A stretch of 26,694 bases of DNA from JAUZPB01 sp037140715 (GCA_037140715.1 JBAXDX010000035.1:1-26694), one strand, 5' to 3'. Shown: positions 1 through 8,566, numbered from the stretch's first letter. Numbers and translations are program-made. Notes: generated from the sequence alone by a model not told the origin.

Positions 1-123
1 AAGGGTGAACTTTATGAATGTAGTTGCGGGATGTTGATAGATGCGGATTATAACGTAGCTATCAATATCCTGCATAGAGGAGCATATCGTCCCTCTAACA
101 AGACAAGCAATATTTTACTATAA
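1..123 (+). pseudogene. tnpB: 3' end of an IS200/IS605-family TnpB (OrfB), cut by the window edge
   Basis: Reading frame 1 is open from the first base to a TAA at 121-123 and gives the last 40 residues of a TnpB-like RNA-guided nuclease. Visible are the second half of the C-terminal zinc finger (YECSCG, residues 5-10) and the RuvC-III block DADYNVAINIL, in which Asp16 of the fragment corresponds to the family's last catalytic aspartate, followed by the usual Arg-Gly. The start and main RuvC domain lie outside the window, so I cannot say whether the full gene is intact or decayed; 'pseudogene' here only means partial in this view. TnpB proteins sit in IS200/IS605/IS607 elements, often without a TnpA, and use an omega RNA that overlaps the tnpB 3' end and the element's right end. 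Confidence 0.8.
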
Positions 124-246
124 AATTTGCAACTATCGGCGCTTACCGTTCCCGGTCTTGACCAGGTAGCCGCGGAACTTAAGGAATTCTTCCCGCGCGG
201 TCCAAAAAATACCGAACCGGCACCTGCACCAGATCCGGCTCCCTGA
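124..246 (+). pseudogene. Coding-like C-terminal tail of an unrecognised gene, possibly interrupted by the IS
   Basis: After the tnpB stop the same frame stays open to a TGA at 244-246. It reads like real coding sequence: GC-rich third positions, a short amphipathic stretch (PGLDQVAAELKEFFP) and a Pro/Ala-rich end (PAPAPDPAP). It is followed at once by a strong terminator. My inference is that this is the 3' end of a host gene into which the IS200/IS605 element inserted; the exact right end of the element is not defined by the sequence. I do not recognise the protein. It could equally be part of the element's untranslated right end that happens to be open. Confidence 0.35.
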
Positions 247-270
247 TAACTTTCATTCAGCACATATTAT

Positions 271-304
271 AAAAACCCCGCTGTTCTGCCAAAGCGGGGT
301 TTTT
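271..304 (+). terminator. Intrinsic terminator
   Basis: A 12-bp perfect stem (aaaaaccccgct / agcggggttttt) closes a 10-nt loop and is followed by further T residues. It lies 24 bases after the TGA at 246. The A/T tracts on both sides mean it could work in both directions, but the only gene end beside it is the one on the left, on the plus strand. Confidence 0.85.
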
Positions 305-705
305 TATAATTTAGAACTTATCCTATTCTCTATCCCCGAAGTTATCATCAGTCCGGAACTGATATTTTTGGGTTCCGAACTGATAAATATCGGTTCGGAA
401 CACGCCATGGGAAAAAAGCAACATCAGCGTTTTTCCATCAGGCTGATGCCTGTACGATGAAAACGGGATGTAATAAAAATTTTGGGCATTAACCTGACAG
501 CATTGCACCTGCCCAATTGACTGGAAAGCAAAGGAAACGGGAATGCAATTGGGATAGAAAGTTAAATTTATAACGGTCAGCAACAGATTACAAAATTATT
601 TAAAGGATTAATCAATTGAACTTATATAGAAAAATCATTATTGTTGGACTACGAATTAATTCTTAAACTATAAAATCATTATTGGACACAAAACCTCTCA
701 AACTT
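305..705. other. Gene-free stretch upstream of ccoI with inverted repeats, a solo transposon-like end and a direct repeat
   Basis: I see no convincing gene. The stretch holds: (a) three copies of a 13-mer close to ttccgaactgata, at 352-364 and 373-385 in direct order (21 bases apart) and 388-400 inverted, so that 373-400 folds into a hairpin; (b) a 7-bp stem catcagc/gctgatg at 422-448; (c) a 17-mer at 489-505 identical to the right terminal repeat of the element at 18828-19076; (d) a near-direct repeat at 631-649 and 672-687. The promoter of the cbb3 block must lie here, but I cannot place a clear -33/-7 pair. Confidence 0.6.
489..505 (+). repeat. Solo right terminal repeat of the MITE family
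   Basis: ttaacctgacagcattg is identical over all 17 bases to the right end of the element at 18828-19076. No partner left end lies within the sequence upstream, so it is a solo end or the remnant of a decayed copy. Confidence 0.65.
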
Positions 706-3132
706 ATGACCGAAAACAAATCACCCGAAACAGATCTATTGACTGCATGTTATCACTGCGGCGACCATTGCCAGGATAACAGCATATCTGTCGGAGAAAA
801 AATATTCTGTTGCCCCGGTTGCAAAACTGTCTATGAAATCCTTAGCCAGAATAATCTCTGTCAGTATTATGACATAAATAAGACTCCCGGCATTGCGGTT
901 AAAAGCGCTGAATTTCAGAAAAAATATGAATACCTCGATGACCCCGATATAAAGTCTAAACTAATAAACTTTACTAATGATAAAGTTACTACCGTTACAT
1001 TCTCTATTCCGCAAATGTACTGCAGCAGTTGTATCTGGCTTCTTGAAAATCTCTTTAAGTTTAATACCGGCATTATCCAGTCCTGTGTAAATTTTCTTGA
1101 GAAAAAGCTTACTGTCAGGTATTCCGAAGACGAAACAAGTTTGCGGGAAATTGTTGAACTGCTTGATTCTATCGGCTATTCACCTGATATTAATCCTGGC
1201 GATATGGACAATTTTGAAAATACAAAGGTAACGTCAAAAAGTCTCTACTATAAAATTGGAGTCTCCGGTTTCGCCTTTGGCAATATAATGCTTTTAAGTT
1301 TCACTGAATATCTTTCTATTGTGAACAAGGTTGACCCTTTCTTACAGCAGATATTTAGCACGATTATTATTGTTTTATCGCTTCCGGTATTCTTCTACTG
1401 CGCTTCTGATTATTACATTTCAGCCTGGAAAGCTTTCAGGCGGAGAATTATTAATATTGATGTTCCGCTGACGCTTGGAATTTTAGCTCTGTTTTTTCGC
1501 AGTCTTTTTGAATTGATTAATCATACATCTCCGGGTTATATGGATTCGCTTTCAGGTTTAATATTTTTTCTTCTGCTTGGAAAACTTTTTCAGAATAAGA
1601 CTTTTGAAACACTTAACTTTGAGCGGAATTATAAATCATATTTCCCGATATCAACAACTGTAATAAAAGACGGACACGAAACCGCAGTTCCCGCTTCGAA
1701 GATTAAAGCGGGCGAAAGAATAATGATCAGGAATCTGGAACTGATTCCTGCCGATTCGGTACTTATTAAGGGCAGAGGCTTCATTGATTACAGTTTTGTT
1801 ACAGGCGAATCCACACCGGTTGAAAAGGTTACCGGCGATATGATATATGCAGGTGGCAGACAGATGGGAACAGCCATTGTGCTTGAGGTAATTAAAGAGA
1901 CCTCGCAGAGTTATCTGACTCAGCTCTGGAACCAGGACTTAACGAAACAGAATGAAAACAAAATGGTCGGCATAAGCAATTTTATAAGTACACTTTTTAC
2001 GGCTTCCATTCTGTTTATTGCTACTGCTGCAAGTCTTTACTGGCAGAGTATTAGCATTTCAAGTGCATTTAACGTTTTTACAGCAACGCTTATCGTTGCC
2101 TGTCCCTGCGCACTTGCATTGTCCCCGTCTTTTACTTTTGGCAATACAATGAGGATATTTGGACGAAATAAATTTTATCTGAAGAACGCATCGATAATTG
2201 AGAAACTCTCTAAAATAAATTTAATAGCATTTGACAAAACCGGTACATTAACAAAACAGGACAAATCTATTATAAATTTTATAGGTGAAAGTCTGTCCCC
2301 TGAAGAAGAAAAACTTGTTAAATCTATCGTAAGAAATTCAACGCACCCGCTTAGTCATCAGATTAGTTCTACGATTACCTCGGACAGTTTTTTCGAAACC
2401 GATAAGTTTTCTGAACTCAGGGGCAACGGTCTGGATAGTTTAATAGATGGAAAACGGATCAGGCTTGGTTCAAAATCATTTATTACACATCCCGGTGAAC
2501 CTGACCACCTGAATTATGATAACGAGCATACAACAGTTTATCTTTCAATTGATAATAAACCGAGAGGTTATTACCAGGTAAATAATTATTACCGCGAAGG
2601 TCTTAACGATGTAATAGCTACGGTAAAGAACTACGAACTTACGCTCTTATCAGGCGACAATGATGGGGAAAGGGCAAACCTGAAGAAGTTTTTTGGTAAT
2701 AAAACCAATATATATTTCAGGCAGTCGCCGGAAGATAAATTGGAGTTTATCAAACAAAAACAGTCGCAGGGCAAAGTTGTTCTTATGGTAGGCGATGGAT
2801 TAAATGACGCGGGTGCACTTGCCAGAAGCGATGTAGGGATTTCTATTTCGGAAGATATCGGTAATTTTTCTCCGGCCTGCGATGCAATACTTGATGCTTC
2901 GATGTTTACAAAGCTTGGGGAATTTCTTAATTTTTCGAAGTTTAATATCGGAATAATAAAAATAAGTTTTATTATTTCGCTGGTTTATAATATAGCGGGA
3001 TTAAGTTATGCTATAAGTGGTGCCTTATCTCCGCTGATAGCGGCTATACTTATGCCGTTAAGTTCAGTTACAGTAGTTCTTTTTACAACCGCCTCAACTA
3101 ATTTTTTTGCCCGCAGGAGAGGACTTTTATAG
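706..3132 (+). CDS. ccoI: Cu+-exporting P1B-type ATPase of the CcoI/FixI family (cbb3 oxidase assembly)
   Basis: The protein pumps copper across the inner membrane to load the Cu(B) site of cbb3 oxidase. Residues below count from the ATG at 706 (808 aa). The N-terminus has the CcoI-type cysteine-rich metal-binding domain (Cys15, Cys18, Cys22, then CCPGC at 35-39), then an HMA-like domain with CSSC at 106-109. Downstream are the actuator TGES (366-369), the membrane CPC motif (466-468), the phosphorylation motif DKTGTLT (Asp510) and the hinge GDGLND (696-701), all intact. A TTG eight codons upstream (682) extends the frame, but it overlaps a promoter-proximal repeat; neither start has a clear Shine-Dalgarno, so I prefer the ATG. 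It is the first gene of the cbb3 block, and its TAG overlaps the GTG of ccoS by one base, implying coupled translation. Confidence 0.93.
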   Translation: MTENKSPETDLLTACYHCGDHCQDNSISVGEKIFCCPGCKTVYEILSQNNLCQYYDINKTPGIAVKSAEFQKKYEYLDDPDIKSKLINFTNDKVTTVTFSIPQMYCSSCIWLLENLFKFNTGIIQSCVNFLEKKLTVRYSEDETSLREIVELLDSIGYSPDINPGDMDNFENTKVTSKSLYYKIGVSGFAFGNIMLLSFTEYLSIVNKVDPFLQQIFSTIIIVLSLPVFFYCASDYYISAWKAFRRRIINIDVPLTLGILALFFRSLFELINHTSPGYMDSLSGLIFFLLLGKLFQNKTFETLNFERNYKSYFPISTTVIKDGHETAVPASKIKAGERIMIRNLELIPADSVLIKGRGFIDYSFVTGESTPVEKVTGDMIYAGGRQMGTAIVLEVIKETSQSYLTQLWNQDLTKQNENKMVGISNFISTLFTASILFIATAASLYWQSISISSAFNVFTATLIVACPCALALSPSFTFGNTMRIFGRNKFYLKNASIIEKLSKINLIAFDKTGTLTKQDKSIINFIGESLSPEEEKLVKSIVRNSTHPLSHQISSTITSDSFFETDKFSELRGNGLDSLIDGKRIRLGSKSFITHPGEPDHLNYDNEHTTVYLSIDNKPRGYYQVNNYYREGLNDVIATVKNYELTLLSGDNDGERANLKKFFGNKTNIYFRQSPEDKLEFIKQKQSQGKVVLMVGDGLNDAGALARSDVGISISEDIGNFSPACDAILDASMFTKLGEFLNFSKFNIGIIKISFIISLVYNIAGLSYAISGALSPLIAAILMPLSSVTVVLFTTASTNFFARRRGLL

Positions 3133-3314
3133 TGTGGATTATCGTTATTCTAATGTTTTTCAGTCTGATAGTGGCAGGCGGATTCTTAGTTGCTTTTATA
3201 TGGGCTGTTAAAAGCGGACAGTATGATGATAAATATACACCTTCGGTCAGGATATTGTTTGATGAAAACGATGGCAGAACGGAGAATAAGAAAACCGGCG
3301 AAAAAAAACTATGA
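3132..3314 (+). CDS. ccoS: CcoS, cbb3 oxidase maturation protein
   Basis: This 60-residue protein has one N-terminal membrane helix (about residues 2-26) followed by the short conserved stretch FIWAVKSGQYDD, the hallmark of the CcoS family, and a charged tail. In other bacteria CcoS is needed for cofactor insertion into cbb3 oxidase and usually sits next to ccoI, as here. The start is a GTG whose G is the last base of the ccoI stop codon, so translation is probably coupled. The stop codon lies inside a small inverted repeat (actatg/catagt, 3308-3324). Confidence 0.92.
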   Translation: MWIIVILMFFSLIVAGGFLVAFIWAVKSGQYDDKYTPSVRILFDENDGRTENKKTGEKKL

Positions 3315-3349
3315 AAAACATAGTACTAAATTTCTATCAATATTAATGC

Positions 3350-3354
3350 AGGAG
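3350..3354 (+). promoter_or_regulatory. Shine-Dalgarno that fixes the ccoNO start
   Basis: AGGAG ends five bases before ATG 3360. The frame is open from an in-frame GTG at 3354, but that GTG overlaps the AGGAG itself, so the ATG is the likely start. Confidence 0.75.
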
Positions 3355-3359
3355 TGCTA

Positions 3360-5501
3360 ATGGAGTCAGGGAAATCCGGCTATAAAGTTAAAACAGATAA
3401 ATTCAGCTACGATAACCTTATCGTACAGCGTTTTGCTATTGCTGTGCTTATATGGTCAGTTGTCGGTATGCTGGCAGGTGTAATAATTGCCGTTGAGCTT
3501 TACTTCCCGGCGTTGAACCTTGGATTGCAATATACATCATACGGCAGGCTTCGTCCGTTACATACAAATGTAGTTATATTTGCCTTTGTGGGGAATGCTA
3601 TCTTTATGGGAATTTATTATTCCCTGCAACGCTTGTGCAAAGCAAGAATGTTCAGCGATATGCTTGGCAAGATTCATTTCTGGGGCTGGCAACTTATAAT
3701 TGTTCTCGCGGCTCTGACTCTTGTTCTAGGCATGACTGCAAGCAAGGAATACGCAGAATTTGAATGGCCGATAGATATTCTGATTACACTCATCTGGGTT
3801 GTATTCGGTATTAACCTGTTTGGCACAATCATAAAGCGCAGAGAGAAGCACATGTACGTTGCCATCTGGTTTTATATTGCTACCTGGGTTACATTTGCTG
3901 TGCTTCATATCGTAAATTCGATGGAAATACCTGTAACATTATTCAAAAGCTATTCGATGTATGCCGGCGTTCAGGACGCATTGGTGCAGTGGTGGTACGG
4001 ACATAACGCAGTAGCTTTCTTTCTTACAACTCCTTACCTGGGGCTTATGTATTATTTTCTGCCCAAAGCGGCAAACCGCCCGATTTACTCCTACAGGCTT
4101 TCTATAATTCACTTTTGGGCTTTAATATTTATTTACATCTGGGCTGGTCCTCATCATTTACTTTATACTGCATTGCCGGACTGGGCGCAGTCTCTGGGAA
4201 CTGTTTTCTCAATAATGTTAATTGCTCCAAGCTGGGGCGGTATGCTTAACGGATTATTAACATTAAGAGGTGCGTGGGACAAAGTCCGCGAAGAACCTGT
4301 ATTAAAATTTTTAGTTGTAGCTGTAACGGCTTACGGTATGGCAACATTTGAAGGTCCAATGCTTGCCCTTAAGAATGTAAACGCTATGCTTCATTACTCA
4401 GACTGGATTATAGGACATGTACACATTGGCGCACTCGGCTGGAACGGCTTTATGACTTTCGGCATTCTCTACTGGTTAATCCCGAAAATGTTTCGCACTA
4501 AGCTTTATTCAGACAAGATGGCAAATTTCCATTTCTGGATTGGCTCGCTCGGCATTATCTTCTACGCTCTTTCGATGTACTGGTCGGGCATTGTGCAGAC
4601 ACTTATGTGGAAACACTTTACTCCGCTCGGAGTTCTCCAGTATCCCAACTTCCTTGAGACTGTAATGCAGATTATCCCGATGTATATCATTCGTTCAATC
4701 GGTGGCTCATTATTCCTGACCGGAACAATCGTTATGATTTTCAATCTTGTTAAAACGATGAAGCTTGGTTCTTTCCAGGCTGAAGAACCTGTTGAATTTC
4801 CGGCGATTATAAAAGAGGTGAATCATGAAAAAGGTCATAAGTGGCTGGAAAGCCGCCCGATTCAGTTTACAGTTGCAACAACAGTAGCTGTACTAATTGG
4901 CGGATTTATTGAATTTATTCCAACATTCCTGATTAAGACAAATATACCGACTATCGCAAGCGTCAGACCATACACGCCGCTTGAACAGCTTGGGCGCGAT
5001 ATTTATCAGAGAGAAGGCTGCTTTAACTGCCATTCACAAATGATACGCCCGTTCAGAAGCGAAACAGAAAGATACGGAGAGTATTCAAAAGCCGGCGAAT
5101 CTGTTTACGATCATCCGTTCCTCTGGGGTTCAAAGCGTACTGGACCGGACCTCCAGCGCGAAGGCGGAAAGTATTCCGACATCTGGCATTATTATCACAT
5201 GCAGAACCCTTCGTCTATGTCGCCAGGTTCTATAATGCCCTCATATACATGGCTCTATTCACAGAATATCGACACAACGGTTACAGCGGCAAAGATAAAT
5301 GCACTAAGAAAAATAGGCGTGCCATACGAAAAAGGATATGAAAATATTGCAAATGCCGATGTTTCAAAACAGGCTCAGCAAATTTCAACCGGGTTATTAC
5401 AGTCAGGCGCAGTTGTCGAAAGTAATAAGGAAATAATCGCTTTGATTGCTTACCTGCAAAGACTTGGTACAGATATTAAAGCAAACGTACCAGCTAAATA
5501 A
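3360..5501 (+). CDS. ccoNO: Fused cbb3-type cytochrome c oxidase subunits I and II (CcoN-CcoO)
   Basis: This is the catalytic core that reduces O2 in the inner membrane. The 713-aa protein joins a CcoN haem-copper subunit (about 1-480) to a CcoO monohaem cytochrome c (about 500-713) without an intervening stop. Residues matching known roles: His68 and His355 (low-spin haem b), His215, His265 and His266 (Cu(B)), and His353 (high-spin haem b3). Tyr259 lies 44 residues after His215, the same spacing as the His207-Tyr251 cross-link in Pseudomonas stutzeri CcoN. The CcoO part carries REGCFNCHSQMIRP, with C554-x-x-C557-H558 as the haem c site. The start is set by AGGAG at 3350. Fused ccoNO genes occur in Bacteroidota/Chlorobi lineages, so the fusion is probably natural rather than a sequencing error. 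Confidence 0.95.
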   Translation: MESGKSGYKVKTDKFSYDNLIVQRFAIAVLIWSVVGMLAGVIIAVELYFPALNLGLQYTSYGRLRPLHTNVVIFAFVGNAIFMGIYYSLQRLCKARMFSDMLGKIHFWGWQLIIVLAALTLVLGMTASKEYAEFEWPIDILITLIWVVFGINLFGTIIKRREKHMYVAIWFYIATWVTFAVLHIVNSMEIPVTLFKSYSMYAGVQDALVQWWYGHNAVAFFLTTPYLGLMYYFLPKAANRPIYSYRLSIIHFWALIFIYIWAGPHHLLYTALPDWAQSLGTVFSIMLIAPSWGGMLNGLLTLRGAWDKVREEPVLKFLVVAVTAYGMATFEGPMLALKNVNAMLHYSDWIIGHVHIGALGWNGFMTFGILYWLIPKMFRTKLYSDKMANFHFWIGSLGIIFYALSMYWSGIVQTLMWKHFTPLGVLQYPNFLETVMQIIPMYIIRSIGGSLFLTGTIVMIFNLVKTMKLGSFQAEEPVEFPAIIKEVNHEKGHKWLESRPIQFTVATTVAVLIGGFIEFIPTFLIKTNIPTIASVRPYTPLEQLGRDIYQREGCFNCHSQMIRPFRSETERYGEYSKAGESVYDHPFLWGSKRTGPDLQREGGKYSDIWHYYHMQNPSSMSPGSIMPSYTWLYSQNIDTTVTAAKINALRKIGVPYEKGYENIANADVSKQAQQISTGLLQSGAVVESNKEIIALIAYLQRLGTDIKANVPAK

Positions 5502-5519
5502 GAAAGGGAGATTAGCAAT

Positions 5520-5708
5520 ATGTTTACAGAACATTTAAAGGATTTAACAGGACTCGGGATTTATCCGCTGATATCGCTCATATTATTTCTATTAGCTTTT
5601 GTGATGATAATATTAAGAGTCATAACTGTGGATAAAGATTACCTAAAAAAAATGGAAGCGCTTCCTCTGGAATTAAACAACGAAGATAGTAGTAACATCG
5701 GGATATGA
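5520..5708 (+). CDS. ccoQ: CcoQ-like small membrane subunit of cbb3 oxidase
   Basis: The 62-residue protein has a single hydrophobic segment (about residues 13-33) and a short polar C-terminus. Position between ccoNO and ccoP, size and one-helix topology match CcoQ, a poorly conserved accessory subunit that stabilises the oxidase; the sequence itself is too short to prove homology. A purine-rich ribosome site (aaaggga) lies about ten bases before ATG 5520. Its TGA overlaps the ATG of ccoP (ATGA), so the two are likely translated together. Confidence 0.75.
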   Translation: MFTEHLKDLTGLGIYPLISLILFLLAFVMIILRVITVDKDYLKKMEALPLELNNEDSSNIGI

Positions 5709-6616
5709 ATATGATTACTTTTACCATAAAGAGAAAGAACTATAATAACAGGTGGACAACTGTCCTGTTATTTATTATTTTACTTTTAATTAATTCATCT
5801 GTATTGTTTGCGCAGTGGACTGTTGATACGGTTGCGATAAACGGAGCCAGTATGTCGCAGTGGCTTGAAACTGCTTCGATTATTTTCGGCATAGTAACGC
5901 TTGTATTCCTTTGGTATATAATTGTGTATGCCACGCGTCCTAAAACCAGCGAAGCCGTGGAAGCAAGAGCGAAAGTCCGGGCTATGATAAAAAGCAGGCT
6001 GGACAACGCAGTACCCATCGGTAAGGAGAACAGTATTCTTCTTGAAGATAATTTCGATGGTATATTTGAACTTGACAATAAGGTTCCGCCATGGTTTAAT
6101 ATCCTCCTTTACGGCACAATCATAATTGGAATATTTTACCTGCTTAACTTCCATGTCTTTACTAATAATAAGCTGATGATAGATGAGTATGAAGAAGAAG
6201 TTCAGGTTGCCGACCTTCAGAAAGAAATCCTCTTCAGAAGCGGCAGACTTGTAACTGAATCTAATGTAACTGAACTTAAAGATATCGGTTCTATACAAAA
6301 CGGCAGACAGGTATTCCTGACTAGGTGTTCTGTATGCCATGGCAGACAGGGCGAAGGTCTCATTGGTCCAAATCTTACTGATGATTACTGGATTCATGGC
6401 GGCGGTATTACGAATATATTTAAGACAGTTAAGTATGGCTGGCCCGCAAAGGGAATGATTTCATGGCAGAGTCAGTTAAGTCCAAAACAGATACAGGAAG
6501 TAGCAAGTTTCGTAATATCATTACATGATACTCATCCGCCAAATGCAAAACCGCCTCAGGGAGTAAAAAATGAAGCACCATCTGCAGTTGATGACAGCAC
6601 GAAGAAAAGTATTTGA
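5705..6616 (+). CDS. ccoP: CcoP, monohaem cytochrome c subunit III of cbb3 oxidase
   Basis: CcoP hands electrons to CcoO/CcoN. The 303-aa protein has an N-terminal hydrophobic segment ending in FAQ that looks like a signal peptide or first helix (about 17-38), a second helix (about 55-75), the short CcoP motif EDNFDGIFELDNKVPPW (about 116-132) with the third helix just after it, and one cytochrome c domain with CSVCH (Cys208, Cys211, His212) and Met251 in KGMISW as the likely axial ligand. Classical proteobacterial CcoP has two CxxCH sites; here only one is present and there is no sign of a damaged second one. The start overlaps the ccoQ stop (ATGA); a second ATG lies two codons further on. 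Confidence 0.9.
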   Translation: MNMITFTIKRKNYNNRWTTVLLFIILLLINSSVLFAQWTVDTVAINGASMSQWLETASIIFGIVTLVFLWYIIVYATRPKTSEAVEARAKVRAMIKSRLDNAVPIGKENSILLEDNFDGIFELDNKVPPWFNILLYGTIIIGIFYLLNFHVFTNNKLMIDEYEEEVQVADLQKEILFRSGRLVTESNVTELKDIGSIQNGRQVFLTRCSVCHGRQGEGLIGPNLTDDYWIHGGGITNIFKTVKYGWPAKGMISWQSQLSPKQIQEVASFVISLHDTHPPNAKPPQGVKNEAPSAVDDSTKKSI

Positions 6617-6674
6617 TTCTGACAGCAGAATGAATTGCCGATACTTAAAAATTGTTATTTGAAAGAATATTATC

Positions 6675-8081
6675 ATGAATGAAGAAAACAAAGCGGATAA
6701 GGAACAATTCCGGGATACTCTTGGAATTGTAAGTAAAGAAGGAAAAAGGAAGTGGATATTTCCGAAAAAGCCTAAAGGCAGGTTTCATTCTGCCAGGGCA
6801 GTAGTTAGTGCGATACTTTTGCTGTTCTTTTTTGGAACACCTTTCATCAGACAGAACGGGCAGCCATTTTTTCTTTTTAATATATTAGAGCGTAAGTTTA
6901 TCTTGTTCGGCTCCGTGTTCGGCCCGCATGATTTCTTTATACTTCTTATCGCAACACTCTCCATCGTTGTTTTTATTGTGCTTTTTACAGTTGTTTATGG
7001 CCGGGTATTTTGCGGATGGATCTGCCCTCAGACTGTCTTTATGGAGATGGTTTTCCGTAAAATTGAATATATTATTGAAGGCGATGCCTTAAAGCAGCGT
7101 GCTCTTAAAGTTGCCCCGTGGACAGCCGAAAAATTTATTAAGAAGTTTTCAAAGCATTTAATTTTCTTTGCCATATCTTTTATAATTGCAAATACCTTTC
7201 TTGCCTGGGTTATTGGCACAGATAAATTATTTGCTGTGATAACCGAATCCCCTTCCATGCATCTTACAGAGCTTTTTGCAACTACTCTCTTTTCGCTTAT
7301 TTTTTACATTGTGTTCTCCTGGTTCAGGGAACAGGCATGTATTCTTGTCTGTCCTTATGGCAGACTGCAAAGCGTACTGCTCGACCAGACTTCAATTGTA
7401 ATCGCTTACGACTATCTTAGAGGTGAACCGAGAGGCAGAATCAGGAAACATGAAAATCAGTCATGGATGGGGGATTGTATTGACTGCGGTCAGTGCGTTG
7501 AGGTTTGTCCTACCGGAATTGATATAAGAAACGGCACGCAGCTCGAATGCATTAACTGTACAGCCTGCATTGATGTATGCAACTTTATAATGAAAAAAGT
7601 TAAGCTCCCGCAAGGACTTATAAGATTTGCTTCATCAAACGGGATAGAGGAACGTACGGGGTTTAAGCTTACTCCCAGAGTTGTCGGCTATTCGATTGTA
7701 CTTGTTATACTGATAACTCTTCTTACTGTTATGACTCTGAACAGAACCCAGGTGGACATAAGCATACTCCGCACACCAGGACTTCTGTCACAGGAACAGC
7801 CGGAGGAAAGGATCAGCAATCTGTACGATGTCAGGATACACAATAAAACATTTAATCCGATGCCGCTTCAACTTAAGCTTAAAGTCCCGGATGGCGAAAT
7901 AAAATTTGCCGGCAGCCCTCTGACTAATCCCGCACAGACAATTTCTGAATCAAAATTTCTTATCATTTTACGCAGAAAAAATATACGTGGCATGGTTACG
8001 CCTGTAATAGTTGAAGTTTATTCAGGCGGAAAAAAGATAGATGAAATTAAAACTACATTTTTAGGCAAAGCCGGACAATAA
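6675..8081 (+). CDS. ccoG: CcoG/FixG polyferredoxin, cbb3 oxidase accessory protein
   Basis: The 468-aa membrane protein follows the CcoG plan: membrane helices carrying two cysteine pairs (CGWICPQ and CILVCP), a ferredoxin region with two 4Fe-4S-type clusters (CIDCGQCVEVCP and CINCTACIDVC), a last helix (about 335-355) and a C-terminal Ig-like periplasmic domain beginning near NRTQVDISILRTPG. CcoG has been linked to reduction of Cu(II) to Cu(I) for oxidase assembly in alphaproteobacteria. It is 58 bases after ccoP with no terminator between, and is followed closely by ccoH, the usual order. Confidence 0.94.
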   Translation: MNEENKADKEQFRDTLGIVSKEGKRKWIFPKKPKGRFHSARAVVSAILLLFFFGTPFIRQNGQPFFLFNILERKFILFGSVFGPHDFFILLIATLSIVVFIVLFTVVYGRVFCGWICPQTVFMEMVFRKIEYIIEGDALKQRALKVAPWTAEKFIKKFSKHLIFFAISFIIANTFLAWVIGTDKLFAVITESPSMHLTELFATTLFSLIFYIVFSWFREQACILVCPYGRLQSVLLDQTSIVIAYDYLRGEPRGRIRKHENQSWMGDCIDCGQCVEVCPTGIDIRNGTQLECINCTACIDVCNFIMKKVKLPQGLIRFASSNGIEERTGFKLTPRVVGYSIVLVILITLLTVMTLNRTQVDISILRTPGLLSQEQPEERISNLYDVRIHNKTFNPMPLQLKLKVPDGEIKFAGSPLTNPAQTISESKFLIILRRKNIRGMVTPVIVEVYSGGKKIDEIKTTFLGKAGQ

Positions 8082-8095
8082 AGAATTGAGCATCT

Positions 8096-8539
8096 ATGAA
8101 AATTAACTGGGGTTATAAGATTGCCATACTCTATGGAATATTTATCGTTATTGTTTTATCAATGGCCAGCTTTTTCATGATGCACGATATCGATCTCGTT
8201 ACTCCCGGGTATTATGATAATGCGATTGGCTACCAGAATAAAATAGATATTATTAAGCGAACAGAAAACCTGCCTGAAAAGATAAAGTTCATTCAGGGGC
8301 AGTCTGACCTGACTGTGCGGTTTCCTAAGAATATTGACGGTAAAAATATTACAGGTGAAGTTCTATTCTTCCGCCCGTCAAATGCAAAGAAAGACCGGCA
8401 GTTTCCCATCAGCCCTGATGCAGATAACCGGATGATTATTAATCTTGCCCGATTCGAAAAGGGATTCTGGAAGATTCAGCTTAACTGGAAAGTTCAGGAT
8501 ACGGAGTATTATAACGAGGATTTTATCCATCTTCAATAA
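8096..8539 (+). CDS. ccoH: FixH/CcoH family protein
   Basis: The 147-aa protein has one N-terminal membrane helix (about 7-27), followed by the family signature DIDLVTPGYYDNAIGYQNKID and a periplasmic beta-rich domain. FixH/CcoH is a late assembly or stability factor for cbb3 oxidase that contacts CcoN/CcoP. It starts 14 bases after the ccoG stop and clearly belongs to the same transcript. Only a weak purine-rich ribosome site is seen in front of the ATG. Confidence 0.88.
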   Translation: MKINWGYKIAILYGIFIVIVLSMASFFMMHDIDLVTPGYYDNAIGYQNKIDIIKRTENLPEKIKFIQGQSDLTVRFPKNIDGKNITGEVLFFRPSNAKKDRQFPISPDADNRMIINLARFEKGFWKIQLNWKVQDTEYYNEDFIHLQ

Positions 8540-8566
8540 TTTTATCTTTAAGGAATTGGTATTTAT

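Noticed and set aside
323..583. 86-codon minus-strand open frame before ccoI
   Set aside because: Its sequence is explained by the 13-base repeats and the solo MITE end; no start signal or recognisable domain.
584..681. FNR/CRP-type operator before the cbb3 block
   Set aside because: Such control is common for cbb3 genes, but no sequence here matches TTGAT-N4-ATCAA or TGTGA-N6-TCACA well enough to report.
682..705. TTG at 682 as the start of ccoI
   Set aside because: It gives only eight extra residues without conserved character, overlaps a promoter-proximal repeat and has no Shine-Dalgarno; the ATG at 706 is simpler, though not proven.
3360..5501. Lost stop codon or frameshift joining ccoN and ccoO
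   Set aside because: The joint is in frame, with a transmembrane anchor in the normal CcoO position, and fused forms are known in related lineages.
5795..6397. 200-codon minus-strand open frame opposite ccoP
   Set aside because: It is wholly antisense to a gene with an intact haem site and operon context; no motif supports it.
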